From assembly GCA_003697085.1 (NCBI GenBank), contig RFFU01000084.1:54635-118634 (forward strand): a stretch of 64,000 bases of DNA, given 5' to 3'. Both the position numbers and the translations under genes were made by a program. Below are positions 37,351 to 46,965 of the stretch, in pieces; within the stretch, counting starts at the first letter, position 1; every line of letters begins with the position of its first letter. Under the pieces are notes generated by a model. It saw only the letters and a program-made list of their open reading frames with translations. It was not told where the DNA came from and made no database searches. This DNA is from Candidatus Hydrogenedentota bacterium (GTDB lineage Bacteria; UBA8481; J006).

Positions 37351-37427
37351 CCCGGGTGGGAGAACGAGCGCTCCCTTCCTAGCTCAACGTGGAGGCCGGG
37401 ATGGAACGATCCGTCTCTATCGGAGTT

Positions 37428-38177
37428 CTACTTTTTTATCCCGAGCGTCAACAGGACGAACGGACGCATCAGCGACCACCAGTCCTTCCAGATACGGATT
37501 TTCGTGTAGGGCATCTTGTCCGTCGGATAACTCTTCGTCACGGCGACTTCGACGTAACGCCGCCCGGTCTGGAGCGCCTTGTACTGAAGATAATGTTCCA
37601 GTTCGTAACGATCGAGCCAGTCCTGATCGATATCGACATCGGGATGATCGAGCAGCGAGAGGCGGTAAGCGCGAAAACCGCTTGTCACTTCCGTGAACCG
37701 CCGGCGGAACCGGAGCGACCAGAGAAGGGGAACGGCCCGCGTGATCACTCCCCGCAGGAAGGGCATATTTTCGACCTTCGCTCCGGCGGCGTAACGCGAG
37801 GATTGGACATAATCGGCTCCCTCCTCGATCGCTTTCAGCAGGACCGGGATTTCGCCGGGGTCGTCCTTGTTGTTTCCGGCGATGACGACGGCCACGGCGA
37901 TTCCTTTGTTCTTCAAATACTTCAGTCCCGTTCGGATGGCGGCGCCGACGCCACGACGTTGCGGATGGCGTAGAATCACGACCGGGTAATCCCGTGCCAC
38001 GTCGGGCGATCCGTCATCGCTTCCGTCATCAACGACGACCACCAGCGGCGTCGTCTCAAAGTCGAAGCGGCGCAGAAGCAACGCCAAACGCGGCTCGTTG
38101 TAAACGGGGACAATCACACCGAAGGAGAAATCGAATTTCTTTTTGGGCTCGTCACGTTTGGTATCCTGGTTCAGCAT
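37428..38177 (-). CDS. glycosyltransferase family 2
   Basis: FGVIVPVYNEPRLALLLRRF..PLVVVVDDGSDDGSPDVARDYP..HPQRRGVGAAIRTGLKY. Confidence 0.92.
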   Translation of the reverse strand: MLNQDTKRDEPKKKFDFSFGVIVPVYNEPRLALLLRRFDFETTPLVVVVDDGSDDGSPDVARDYPVVILRHPQRRGVGAAIRTGLKYLKNKGIAVAVVIAGNNKDDPGEIPVLLKAIEEGADYVQSSRYAAGAKVENMPFLRGVITRAVPLLWSLRFRRRFTEVTSGFRAYRLSLLDHPDVDIDQDWLDRYELEHYLQYKALQTGRRYVEVAVTKSYPTDKMPYTKIRIWKDWWSLMRPFVLLTLGIKK

Positions 38178-39004
38178 TCTCCTCCCGCGATGCGATGCTT
38201 TTCGTTCCATCGGATCGTCTCCTCCAAGCCTTCTTCCAACGACCATTTCGCCCGGTAACCGATGAGGCGTTGGGCCGGTTCCGGATCGACGACCCGCCGG
38301 ATGACGTTATCGATTTCGCGAGGCGGCATCCGGCGGATCGGCTTCCCCAGTCTCTTGGCGATCCATTCCGCCAAGGAGCCCAAAGAGGTTTCCACACCGG
38401 TTCCAATATTGACGACCTCCTCCGGCCACGCCTCGATCGCCTTCAGGATTCCGTCGAGGGTATCCTCGATGAAGGTGAAATCCCGCGTGGCCGACGGATC
38501 GACGAGCGTGATCTCGTCCTGAACCAGCCACTTTGCGATAACACTCTCGGTATCCCGCGGTCCGAAGACATTCGAAAGGCGGACGACGCAGGTGGGGACC
38601 CAAGCCCGGTACATCAGCGTGTACCGTTCCGCCGCCGATTTGCTTACCGCATAATGGCTGACTTCGTGTGTCACCGAGACGGAAGAGATATAGAAGCACG
38701 GAACTTGAAATTTCCGGCAGGCGATCAGGACATTGAGGGTCCCCAGCACGTTGACATCCGCATCCTCCATCGGCTCCGTCATCGAGTGACGGATATCGCG
38801 ACAGGCGGCGTGAATCACCAAATCCTTTCCCTCGATCAAGGAAGCGATGTCGCCGCGAATGTCACCGACCACCGTTCGTTCAAACCGCGCCTTCGGAAGA
38901 CTTCGGTCGTCGAGCAGCACCGCCTGGGGGAGCCGCTCCGCCAGATGCGAGCCGACAAATCCTTCGGCTCCCAGAATCAATATCTTCCCTTCTCTGGGTT
39001 TCAT
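38171..39004 (-). CDS. NAD-dependent epimerase/dehydratase (extended SDR)
   Basis: ILILGAEGFVGSHLAERLP; VLGTLNVLIACRKFQVPCFYISSVSVTHEVSHYAVSKSAAERY. Confidence 0.9.
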   Translation of the reverse strand: MKPREGKILILGAEGFVGSHLAERLPQAVLLDDRSLPKARFERTVVGDIRGDIASLIEGKDLVIHAACRDIRHSMTEPMEDADVNVLGTLNVLIACRKFQVPCFYISSVSVTHEVSHYAVSKSAAERYTLMYRAWVPTCVVRLSNVFGPRDTESVIAKWLVQDEITLVDPSATRDFTFIEDTLDGILKAIEAWPEEVVNIGTGVETSLGSLAEWIAKRLGKPIRRMPPREIDNVIRRVVDPEPAQRLIGYRAKWSLEEGLEETIRWNEKHRIAGGEC

Positions 39005-39059
39005 TGTGTCTTTCCTTCCATTGTCGAAAATTTCTTCGGGGACCGAACGTGAACGTTTT

Positions 39060-41306
39060 TCATAACACGTCGATTGGGTCGACGTCCGCGATGATGCGAA
39101 GATCGTCTCCGCCTTTCTCTCTTCCCCGGGATGTATTTTTTTCCTCGGGCGAGGCTTTCCTTAACCAGTTCTCGATTTCCTCTTCGTCCAACTCCGGATC
39201 GAAGAGCCAACGCACCTGCCAGCGCCAGCGCTCACGGATTCTTTCGAGCGGAGCCGGAGCGGGGCCGAGCAGTTCTCCCGGAATGCCTTCGAGACGACGG
39301 ACCAACGCAAAGGCCTCCTCGCGCGCCGCTCCCTCCCGCCGAGCGCTTACGGTCCAAAGCAAGAGGCGGCGAAACGGCGGCAGACCCGATGCGGAGCGAA
39401 TCGCGCGTTCTTGTTCGAGGAATTCATCGAGGCGGCCGCGGGCGGCGCAGGAGACGGCGTAGTGTTCCGGTTTATAGGCCTGGATCACGGCCACCCCGCC
39501 GCGTTCGCTCCGGCCTGCCCGGCCGATCACCTGCAGGATTTGCTGGAAGGTTCGTTCCGGCGCCCGGAAATCCGGAAGGTGGAGTGACGATTCCGCAGCC
39601 AGAACCCCCACAAGCGTCACCCGCGGAAAATCGTGCCCCTTCCCGATCATCTGGGTTCCCACCAGGATATCGTATTCGCCCTCGGCAAAGGCCTCCAGAA
39701 TCTTCTGATGCGCTCCTTTCTTCACCGTCGTATCCGCGTCCATCCGCGCGACGCGCGCTCCAGGGAAGCGCCTTTCGACCTCCTTCTGGAGGAACTGCGT
39801 TCCCGCGCCGAAATCTCGGATCTTCCGCGAGGAACAGGCCGGACAAGTCCGCGGCGGATTCCCGCGGTGATTGCAGATATGGCAGACCAGAACTTTCTTT
39901 CCCGGACGCTCGTGCAATGTCAGCGAGACATCACACCGCGGACAACGCACCGTCTCCCCGCAGTTCCGGCAGAGAACGAAGCTCGAATGACCGCGCCTGT
40001 TGAGGAAAAGTATGGCCTGTTCGCGTCTTTCGAGAACCTTGCGGATTTCCGAACGGAGCCGTCGGGAAAATACGCTCCGGTTCCCCTCGATCAACTCACG
40101 CCGCATATCGATCAACGCCACTTCGGGGGGGCTTCCTCTGACGCGACGCGGGAGGTGAATCGTTTCCTTGGTATCGCAAATCATTTCGATTCCGGGCGTG
40201 GCCGTGCCCAGCAATACGACGGCGCCGTGACGTTCGGCCCGGAAGCGGGCGATGTCAAGGGCATTGTATCGCGGAGAATCCGACTGTTTGTACGAGGCTT
40301 CGTGCGCCTCGTCGATCACGATCAGACCGAGGTTTTCCACCGGTGCGAAGACGGCCGAACGAGCGCCGATCACCACCTGCGCCCGCCCCCGCTTTACCCT
40401 CAACCACTCGTCCAACCGTTCCCCCTCGCTCAAAGCCGAATGAAGAACGGCGATGCGGTCTCCGAACCGGCTTCGAAATCGCTCCAACGTCAACGGTGTC
40501 AAAGAGATTTCCGGCACGAGCACGATAGCCGTTTTCCCCTTCTCGAGAAACTCGGCGATACTTTGAAGATACACCTCCGTCTTTCCGCTCCCGGTCACCC
40601 CCCGCAGAAGAAGCGTTCCTCCTCCGGAGCGAGCCAGAGCCCGAATCCGTTCCCGGGCGAAACGCTGTTCCTCCGTCAAAGGCAGGGGTTTTGCGGAAGA
40701 AGTGAATGCTCCCCGAGGGAGTCTCGGGCGCCGATCCACCTCCACCTCACGGGCTCGCAGTATCCCTTTACGGACCAGCGTATCAATACGCGTTCGGCCC
40801 AGTTCGAACTTCCGGGCCAACTCCGCCACAGTTACGGTTCCGGGATATTCTTCGAGGAAGCGGACGGCCGAGAGCATTCGCTCGTCTTTTCGGAGGAGCG
40901 GCTCGATCTTTTCGATGGGAAGCGTCGGTTCGAGGACGCGGCGGCGCTTTCGCCCGATTCCTTTTCGAAACCGCAAACCCGCCGGCAGAACGGTCTCCAC
41001 GCATCGGTACCACGAGACGTGATACCGCCGCGCCATCCAGCGAGTGATCTCGATGAGTTCCCCAGTCAAGGCCGCGAATCCGTCGGCGCGTCCGAGGATC
41101 GGCTTGGCATTTTCCAGCGGTTGGGCTGATCCAAGAACAAAGCCGATGGTATTCCGTCTTCCCAGCGGCACGCGTACCCGCTCCCCTTGGGGAATCTCTT
41201 CCGCTGCTCGATACGTGAACGCTTCCCCCTCGATTCCCGGTATCGGAACGAGCACCGAGAGAAAGTGCGGGAATTCGGCGGAGGGTTCCCGGGGCTCGGT
41301 GCTCAC
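39060..41306 (-). CDS. priA: primosomal protein N' (PriA helicase)
   Basis: LLRGVTGSGKTEVYLQSI; VIGARSAVFAPVENLGLIVIDEAHEASYKQ; Zn cluster CRNCGETVRCPRCDVSLTLH..CHICNHRGNPPRTCPACSS; ILVGTQMIGKGHDFPRVTLVGV. Confidence 0.97.
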   Translation of the reverse strand: MSTEPREPSAEFPHFLSVLVPIPGIEGEAFTYRAAEEIPQGERVRVPLGRRNTIGFVLGSAQPLENAKPILGRADGFAALTGELIEITRWMARRYHVSWYRCVETVLPAGLRFRKGIGRKRRRVLEPTLPIEKIEPLLRKDERMLSAVRFLEEYPGTVTVAELARKFELGRTRIDTLVRKGILRAREVEVDRRPRLPRGAFTSSAKPLPLTEEQRFARERIRALARSGGGTLLLRGVTGSGKTEVYLQSIAEFLEKGKTAIVLVPEISLTPLTLERFRSRFGDRIAVLHSALSEGERLDEWLRVKRGRAQVVIGARSAVFAPVENLGLIVIDEAHEASYKQSDSPRYNALDIARFRAERHGAVVLLGTATPGIEMICDTKETIHLPRRVRGSPPEVALIDMRRELIEGNRSVFSRRLRSEIRKVLERREQAILFLNRRGHSSFVLCRNCGETVRCPRCDVSLTLHERPGKKVLVCHICNHRGNPPRTCPACSSRKIRDFGAGTQFLQKEVERRFPGARVARMDADTTVKKGAHQKILEAFAEGEYDILVGTQMIGKGHDFPRVTLVGVLAAESSLHLPDFRAPERTFQQILQVIGRAGRSERGGVAVIQAYKPEHYAVSCAARGRLDEFLEQERAIRSASGLPPFRRLLLWTVSARREGAAREEAFALVRRLEGIPGELLGPAPAPLERIRERWRWQVRWLFDPELDEEEIENWLRKASPEEKNTSRGREKGGDDLRIIADVDPIDVL

Positions 41307-42115
41307 GCGTTTCCTCCTTGCAAGAGGCGACGGACCAACTTCAGATCTTTCCAGGCCTCTTTCTTCGCGGATGGATTTCGGAGCAGATAGGCGGGATGAA
41401 AAGTCGGAACGACCTTCGTCCCGTTGTAGAGAAGCAGTTGTCCACGGAGCCGGGTGATCCCAGCGGAGAGATTCGGGAGGAGAGCCCGGATGGCGCAGGC
41501 TCCCAGCGTCATGATCACCTTCGGTGAGACGACGTCGATCTGCGCCTCAAGCAGTTCACGACACGCCTCCACCTCGTCCGGCTCCGGATTGCGATTGCCC
41601 GGAGGGCGGCACTTGACGATGTTGGTGATGTACACCGTCTCCCGCTCGATATCGATCGACTCCAACATCCTCGTCAAAAGCATTCCGGATCGCCCCACGA
41701 AGGGCAGCCCCCGAGCGTCTTCCTCGGCTCCCGGGCCCTCCCCGATCAGCATCAGCGGCGCCGGAACCCGACCGGCTCCAAAGACGATTGTCGTGCGCTT
41801 TTCACAAAGAGGACACCGGCGGCAATCCTTCCACGGAGCGATGACCTCATCCATGGGCGACGCCGGCCGCCCGGTGAGAGAACTCTCCGGTCCGCTATCG
41901 GTGCCTTTCCTTCGTTGTACCGCCTCCGAATCGGCGTCTCCCTTGGTGACGGATTTTTCCAGACTTCTCACCGTCCTTTCTCTTTCCGCAAGTCGTTCTT
42001 CCAAGCGAAACGGGGTGTCATCGCGTTCCGACGGAAGCAATCCCAACTCCGCTTCGACTATTCCGCGCAGACGCGTCAGCACGGTGTCAATTGTAGGAGC
42101 CGATCGTGATCTCAT
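41303..42115 (-). CDS. uracil-DNA glycosylase family 4 (Fe-S)
   Basis: CRRCPLCEKRTTIVFGAG; LMLIGEGPGAEEDARGLPFVGRSGMLLTRML; VYITNIVKCRPPGNRNPEPDEVEACRELLEAQI; VPTFHPAYLLRNPSAKKEAWKDLK. Confidence 0.95.
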   Translation of the reverse strand: MRSRSAPTIDTVLTRLRGIVEAELGLLPSERDDTPFRLEERLAERERTVRSLEKSVTKGDADSEAVQRRKGTDSGPESSLTGRPASPMDEVIAPWKDCRRCPLCEKRTTIVFGAGRVPAPLMLIGEGPGAEEDARGLPFVGRSGMLLTRMLESIDIERETVYITNIVKCRPPGNRNPEPDEVEACRELLEAQIDVVSPKVIMTLGACAIRALLPNLSAGITRLRGQLLLYNGTKVVPTFHPAYLLRNPSAKKEAWKDLKLVRRLLQGGNA

Positions 42116-43910
42116 TTCCCACTCTCCGGAACCGAGCATATCTCACGACGGTCTTGAGGACCATCGAAGCGGAGCCGATCTGGATTCGTGTTCCGGGAAC
42201 GGCGATATCGCGAACGCCGATCGTCGTCTTCTCGCCTGTTTGCGCGATCGTGTTCCGCACGATCTTCAGTTCTTCCCGGAGATTGTTGATTTCGGCCTTC
42301 AATTGACCGCTGGCCAGTTCGAGTTTCTTCAAGCGCGGGTCTCCCAGGCCCGCCTCGCGCTGCACGGCCTTTCTTGTCTTGATGAGTCGTTCGCGCTTGT
42401 CGATGAGTTCCTTAAGCCGCGCATCGATCTCCATCTCGCGCCGCACCAGCGCCGGAGGCGCTCCGGCACGGAGGATCGTTCGCGATGTTCCTTCGCCGCC
42501 GACCGTCAGTAAATCCACGTTTCCTCCCACGACCGCTTCTCCGCCGATCAATGCCCCGCGCGCGCCGCCGGCCATCTCGAGCCCGCCGTCCACGAAAATT
42601 GTACTGTGAAGAATCACCTCTCCGACTCGAAGGTCTCCCCCTACCGTCACCCGTGAATTCTCGATGAAGAGCGCCACAAGGTCCCCGCCGACGGTGATCT
42701 CCGCCTCGTACCTTCCGAGAATTCCACCGATCACAACGAGATTTCCACCGACATCGACACGACACTTCCCGATCGATTTCTTTACGAAGAGGCTGCCGCC
42801 GGCGCGCACCGAGAAAGTGTCCTCAATCACCCCCTCCACCGAAACCGTTCCCTCGAAATCTATATTTCCCGTCTCGTAATTCACGTCGCCTTTTATCTGA
42901 ACGATCGGGGAAACGATGACACGGCCGTTCCGTTCGATCACGTGTCCATCGATTCCGGCGCGCAGGACGTCGCCCGCTCGGATGACTTGCTCTCCCGGAG
43001 GCAATTCGGCGGGGGTTCCTCGGGGAGCCGGTACGTCCTCGCCGAAGACATTCTTCCCAGGCGTGCCGTCTTCGGGAGGAATGAGCCGGACGAGTTCCTG
43101 GCCCGCGGTGACGCTTTCGATCAGGTCCAGTTCCCGATAATCGACGCGCCCTTTTTCGTCTTCCTCGAAATCGATTCGATGACGATTCCGCTCGAAAAGA
43201 TACTCGATTTCGCCGTCTCGTCCCGGAACAGGCGGCCGCCCTTCCGCGATGATGAAATTCGTGTTGAAGGCTCGCTCGAAAACCACCTTCTGAATCCTGC
43301 CAAGGTCGATGCCGAAGCGGATGCCTTCCTTCTCGAGGAGACGAAGGACCCCGTCGACGTCGAGATCCTTTCCCCCGCGCTTTGCCGGCAGAAGCACTCC
43401 CTCCGCCCGCATACCATCCTCCGAAACGGAAAGGAGCAGCGAGCCGTCCCGTTCTCCGGCCCGCCTCAGCCGGCCGACAACTACGGGAACCCCCGCCGCC
43501 GTCCCCACGACTTCGCGAATCTTCTCTTCATCGAGTATTTCCGGCTCGAAATCCTTCCCGGCCCCGATGACAACATCGGGATCGGCAGGTTTTCCTTTTC
43601 CCAGCGGGGGGTGAACCTCAAGAAGAAGTTCCCGGCCTTCGATGGTAAAGGTGTACTGGCCGTCGATATCACCGAGGTCCCGGATCAGTCGATCGACCTG
43701 CCGCCCGGCGGAGTCGTGAAACCAAGCGCGGATCAATGCGGGCTGGCGTCCCAAGCCCAGAAGACCCGTGCGCCCTTCGCGCAGGATCTTGTAGCGAACG
43801 TGTCGGCGCGGGCAACCCAGTTTCTCGGCGGCCCGGGCTACGGCCAACTCGACCGTCTGTGCCTCGACCTCGATCTCCTTCTCCCGCCCGCCAGATCTTT
43901 GCTCCTCCAT
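42087..43910 (-). CDS. fapA: FapA (DUF342) protein with Jag_N-like N-terminus
   Basis: VEAQTVELAVARAAEKLGCPRRHVRYKILREGRTGLLGLGRQPALI (Jag_N); DGTPGKNVFGEDVPAPRGTPAELPPGEQV and beta-helix GDVNYETGNIDFEGTVSVEGVIEDTFSVRAGGSLFVKKSIG (FapA). Confidence 0.88.
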   Translation of the reverse strand: MEEQRSGGREKEIEVEAQTVELAVARAAEKLGCPRRHVRYKILREGRTGLLGLGRQPALIRAWFHDSAGRQVDRLIRDLGDIDGQYTFTIEGRELLLEVHPPLGKGKPADPDVVIGAGKDFEPEILDEEKIREVVGTAAGVPVVVGRLRRAGERDGSLLLSVSEDGMRAEGVLLPAKRGGKDLDVDGVLRLLEKEGIRFGIDLGRIQKVVFERAFNTNFIIAEGRPPVPGRDGEIEYLFERNRHRIDFEEDEKGRVDYRELDLIESVTAGQELVRLIPPEDGTPGKNVFGEDVPAPRGTPAELPPGEQVIRAGDVLRAGIDGHVIERNGRVIVSPIVQIKGDVNYETGNIDFEGTVSVEGVIEDTFSVRAGGSLFVKKSIGKCRVDVGGNLVVIGGILGRYEAEITVGGDLVALFIENSRVTVGGDLRVGEVILHSTIFVDGGLEMAGGARGALIGGEAVVGGNVDLLTVGGEGTSRTILRAGAPPALVRREMEIDARLKELIDKRERLIKTRKAVQREAGLGDPRLKKLELASGQLKAEINNLREELKIVRNTIAQTGEKTTIGVRDIAVPGTRIQIGSASMVLKTVVRYARFRRVGNEITIGSYN

Positions 43911-44157
43911 ACCCGCGCCCTCGAAGAATTTTTTCCGCGGCCCCACCGTTTTTTCGAGCCGGTGGACTCGGATGAAGGACCGCCCCGGCACTCCCAACAA
44001 GAAACGGAAAACGGCCGCGTCCCGCCCTTGGTTGTTCCGAGTCGGCGGTCGGCCCCTCGATCCGTATTCTATCCGGAATCGCTTCGATTACCATATCCCC
44101 CGTCATCCCAACCGCTGAAAAAAGGGGCGAGGGGGAAGAAGGCGGTCAACGGCGGTC

Positions 44158-44575
44158 TTGGGGGGATTCCGCGATCTCCTTCCGGGAATTTTCGGAATGG
44201 CAAGAGGGGGTGGGGAATTCCTCGCGGACCTGCCCCGAGCGCCGCCGAGGAATCCCCTTCGCGCGGTATCCCGAGGGAAGGGCAAGGGCAAGGGCAAGAA
44301 AAAGGGAATGGGGAAGGGAAACGAAAAAGGAGACAGGAAGCGCTTCCTGGGAACGCACGCCTGCCCGGAGGAAGTCCCGCAAGGAGCGCCGTTCCTGGGA
44401 GCGCAGGCATCATGCCTGCAAGGATGGGGCGCGGGTTCTCCAACCTGCGGGACGGATCGCCGTCCGCGTTGTCATTCCGAGCGCCAGCGAGGAATCCCCT
44501 TCGCGCGGTATCCCGCCGTGGGCCGTGTGCCAGCAGGATGCTCGCGCTCCTAGGGATTGCCGCAGACAAGAGTGT
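44158..44575. repeat. modular intergenic repeat cluster, including inverted copies of a 'CATTCCGAGCG..GCGAGGAATCCCC' module
   Basis: GGGAGCGCAGGCATCATGCCTGCAAGG; GGCGCGGGTTCTCCAACCTGCGGGACGGATCG; GTTGTCATTCCGAGCGCCAGCGAGGAATCCCCTTCGCGCGGTATCCCGCCGTGG; inverted version at 44158-44200. Confidence 0.85.
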
Positions 44576-44735
44576 CTGCGCTCCACATCTCCTGTATCCT
44601 TTTCCCTTTTCCCTTCGGCCCTTTTTCCTTTTGACTTTTGCCTTTTGATTTCTTCCTTTTGACTTTTGCTTTTCTCATTTTCCGTGTCTTCCGTGGTTCT
44701 CTTCCCTTCCGCGTGCTCCGCGGTCCCTTGTAAGG
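44561..44735. repeat. composite repeat: hairpin + CCTTTTG-type polypyrimidine tract, left copy
   Basis: GCAGACAAGAGTGTCTGCGCTCCACATCTCCTGTATCCTTTTCCCTTTTCCC...CTTTTGACTTTTGCCTTTTGATTT...TTTTCCGTGTCTTCCGTGGTT. Confidence 0.85.
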
Positions 44736-44763
44736 AAGATGACGTTTGTTATACTAAACTTCG

Positions 44764-45189
44764 GTGAATTTCATGGTCCACAAGGAGTTTCTCCGTTCTC
44801 TGACCGCGTTCTTGGTCTTGGCCGTGGCAGCGGGATCAGCGCCAATTCTTGCCGTTTCGGTGCGCGCCACATCGAGGAATACGCTGAAAGGTAGCGGAAT
44901 GTGCCGACTTCATGCGCGGTGTACGATGAATCATGACTGCGGGAAATTAACATGTTGTTGTCGAAAGAACCTCCGGACCCGACCGGGAAATTTTCTGGTA
45001 CTCTCGGCGTGCGGGCCTGACGGAGGCGACGAATTCACATCCCTTTCGTTTTGGCAGCCGATCATCTCTCCTCCCTCCTTTTTTGAGGATCCGAAGCGTT
45101 CGCTTCAACGTCTCTCTCCCTTTCCTCCCGACTCGATCGAGTTCCATCTCGTGAAAGTGATCGATCACCCCCCCGAGTCACTCTCGTAA
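44764..45189 (+). CDS. small exported Cys-rich protein (putative metal-binding)
   Basis: Signal-like VHKEFLRSLTAFLVLAVAAGSAPILA; CRLHARCTMNHDCGKLTCCC cluster; a terminator follows directly. Confidence 0.55.
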   Translation: MNFMVHKEFLRSLTAFLVLAVAAGSAPILAVSVRATSRNTLKGSGMCRLHARCTMNHDCGKLTCCCRKNLRTRPGNFLVLSACGPDGGDEFTSLSFWQPIISPPSFFEDPKRSLQRLSPFPPDSIEFHLVKVIDHPPESLS

Positions 45190-45204
45190 CATCACTTTTC
45201 GCTG

Positions 45205-45228
45205 GCCGACCGCGTCGGCGGTTTTTTT
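45205..45228 (+). terminator. rho-independent terminator
   Basis: GCCGAC-CGC-GTCGGC followed by GG and seven T, 15 nt downstream of the ORF stop. Confidence 0.8.
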
Positions 45229-45386
45229 CCCAAATAAATCTTTCCGGTCAAGGAGAGGTTCAAGAAATCGTTCGCGTTGCGCCCCGTTCCTTGGGAGATG
45301 GGGTGTCGTTTGCCGTCTCTTGCCTCACTCGGCACGAACGATTCAGGCTCTGTACAGCCGGGCTTTGCATGAGAAAGGAGATAGCA

Positions 45387-46400
45387 ATGAAATACGTTCC
45401 TTCTATTTATCGGACCGTCCTTTTGGGGATGGCCTTCGTCGGTGTTGTTGTTCGGATATCCCCTGTTTCCGCTCATGGAGGCGGCGGGGCTCATTCCGGC
45501 TCTGCGATTCCTCTGGAACATGGCCAGACCGATGTGATGTTCAATTACGAATACACCAAATATGAAACTCTTTCCGCCTCCGAGCGGAGTAACCTGGCCG
45601 CTCGGTCCGCCGAGGGGGAGGTAGATTCGCTGAACGAAATGCATCGTTTTACTCTCGACATTTCCCATGGTTTCTCGGACGATCTCACGCTTGGTTTCTC
45701 CGCCTCCTTCCGTGACGTCGGGGGTTGGCTCACGACGGAGGTCGGAGGAGAACATTCGGCGGATCCTTCAGGGATCGAGGACTTTCTCCTACACGGGCGG
45801 TACCGTTTTGCCTTCGAGGGTCGCGGAATCACGTCTCTTTTGACCGGGCTTCGGTTACCGTCGGGCAATACCCGCAACCGCCTTTCCAACGGTGAACTGC
45901 TTACAATCGCTCATCAACCATCCAGCGGTTCTCTCGACGCCATCGTCGGATTGGCCCATCACCGTGATCTCAACGAGCGGGTTCATATTGACGGAGGCCT
46001 TCGTTTTACCGCGCGAGGTCAGGGGCCCCGAAATCAACGTGCGGGAAATGTTGAAGAACTGTGGGCGGACCTTTCCTATCACGTTACACGAAACGAGGCG
46101 GCACCGCTTCACGTCACGGCAACACTGGGATCGTCGCTTGTCCACGAAAGTCCCTCCCGAACGAATGATATTCGCGACATCAACGAAGGCGGGACGCGCG
46201 TTTTCGTCACACCAGGCCTGTCCCTTGCCGGCGAGCGTTGGTCCGCCTCCCTTTCCGCTCCGATTCCCGTTTCCCAACGCCTCTTTGGTGTCCAGCAGGA
46301 TATGAGTTACCGTATTGAAACCGTCTTGACCTATTCGTTCGGCGGTGCCGGCACGTTGGGCGAGCGGGAAATACTGCTTCCGGGAACGGAAGAAGAGTAA
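45387..46400 (+). CDS. outer-membrane beta-barrel, 'transporter' (MetA-pathway of phenol degradation-like) family
   Basis: Signal peptide ending SAHGGGGAHSG; alternating beta-strand pattern; LLHGRYRFAFEGRGITSLLTGLRLPSGNTR; RBS AAGGAGATAGC before ATG 45387. Confidence 0.65.
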   Translation: MKYVPSIYRTVLLGMAFVGVVVRISPVSAHGGGGAHSGSAIPLEHGQTDVMFNYEYTKYETLSASERSNLAARSAEGEVDSLNEMHRFTLDISHGFSDDLTLGFSASFRDVGGWLTTEVGGEHSADPSGIEDFLLHGRYRFAFEGRGITSLLTGLRLPSGNTRNRLSNGELLTIAHQPSSGSLDAIVGLAHHRDLNERVHIDGGLRFTARGQGPRNQRAGNVEELWADLSYHVTRNEAAPLHVTATLGSSLVHESPSRTNDIRDINEGGTRVFVTPGLSLAGERWSASLSAPIPVSQRLFGVQQDMSYRIETVLTYSFGGAGTLGEREILLPGTEEE

Positions 46401-46401
46401 A

Positions 46402-46965
46402 ATGATGGGACGCTTGCCGGAAGGCCCCCTGGAAGTCCGATTGGCGGTCACTCTCTTTTTGCTTCTTATCGGCCTCTCGAACGTCTTCGGTGCCTTACAG
46501 GTCAAAAATTTTGCTTCCTTTCGCCCCCGCGAACTCGCGAAGATTGTCTCTCCGACGTCTTCTTTCGAATCGAATGGGGAAGGGATCTCGGAATCCGAAT
46601 TGCCCGCGGATCTCGAGGCTCTCGATGAGCCGCCACGACATATCGAGCGGGAACTGCTTATCCAGGATAGTCATGTTCATCTTCCGGCCTATGCGCTTAC
46701 TGCCGCCTTGTTATCTCTGATCGTATTCGGACTCCGACTCTCCTCGTCGATCCGTGTTATTCTTGTCTTCTGCGCCTTTGCCGCTCCAATCATCGATTTT
46801 TCAGGAATCTGGGGTGCGCACCTGTTTCCGCGGTTTGGCGTTCTTTTTGCAACGGTGGCCATCGTCGGCGGATTTCTGATGGGGGCAGCCTATACGGTGG
46901 TCCTTATTGTCGCTCTTTGGCAATGTTGGGGAGTGGAAAGAAGAAGAGGAGGAGGTTCGAGGTGA
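46402..46965 (+). CDS. integral membrane protein (~4 TM), unknown function
   Basis: MMGRLPEGPLEVRLAVTLFLLLIGLSNVFGAL...HVHLPAYALTAALLSLIVFGLRL; abuts the OMP gene. Confidence 0.65.
   Translation: MMGRLPEGPLEVRLAVTLFLLLIGLSNVFGALQVKNFASFRPRELAKIVSPTSSFESNGEGISESELPADLEALDEPPRHIERELLIQDSHVHLPAYALTAALLSLIVFGLRLSSSIRVILVFCAFAAPIIDFSGIWGAHLFPRFGVLFATVAIVGGFLMGAAYTVVLIVALWQCWGVERRRGGGSR

Noticed and set aside
37994-41129. Plus-strand ORFs 37994..39052 and 39633..41129
   Set aside because: Antisense to epimerase, GT2 and priA genes.
44069-44662. Several ORFs on both strands in the repeat cluster (e.g. 44069..44569, 44210..44662)
   Set aside because: Composed of the palindromic repeat modules and polypyrimidine tracts; not credible proteins.
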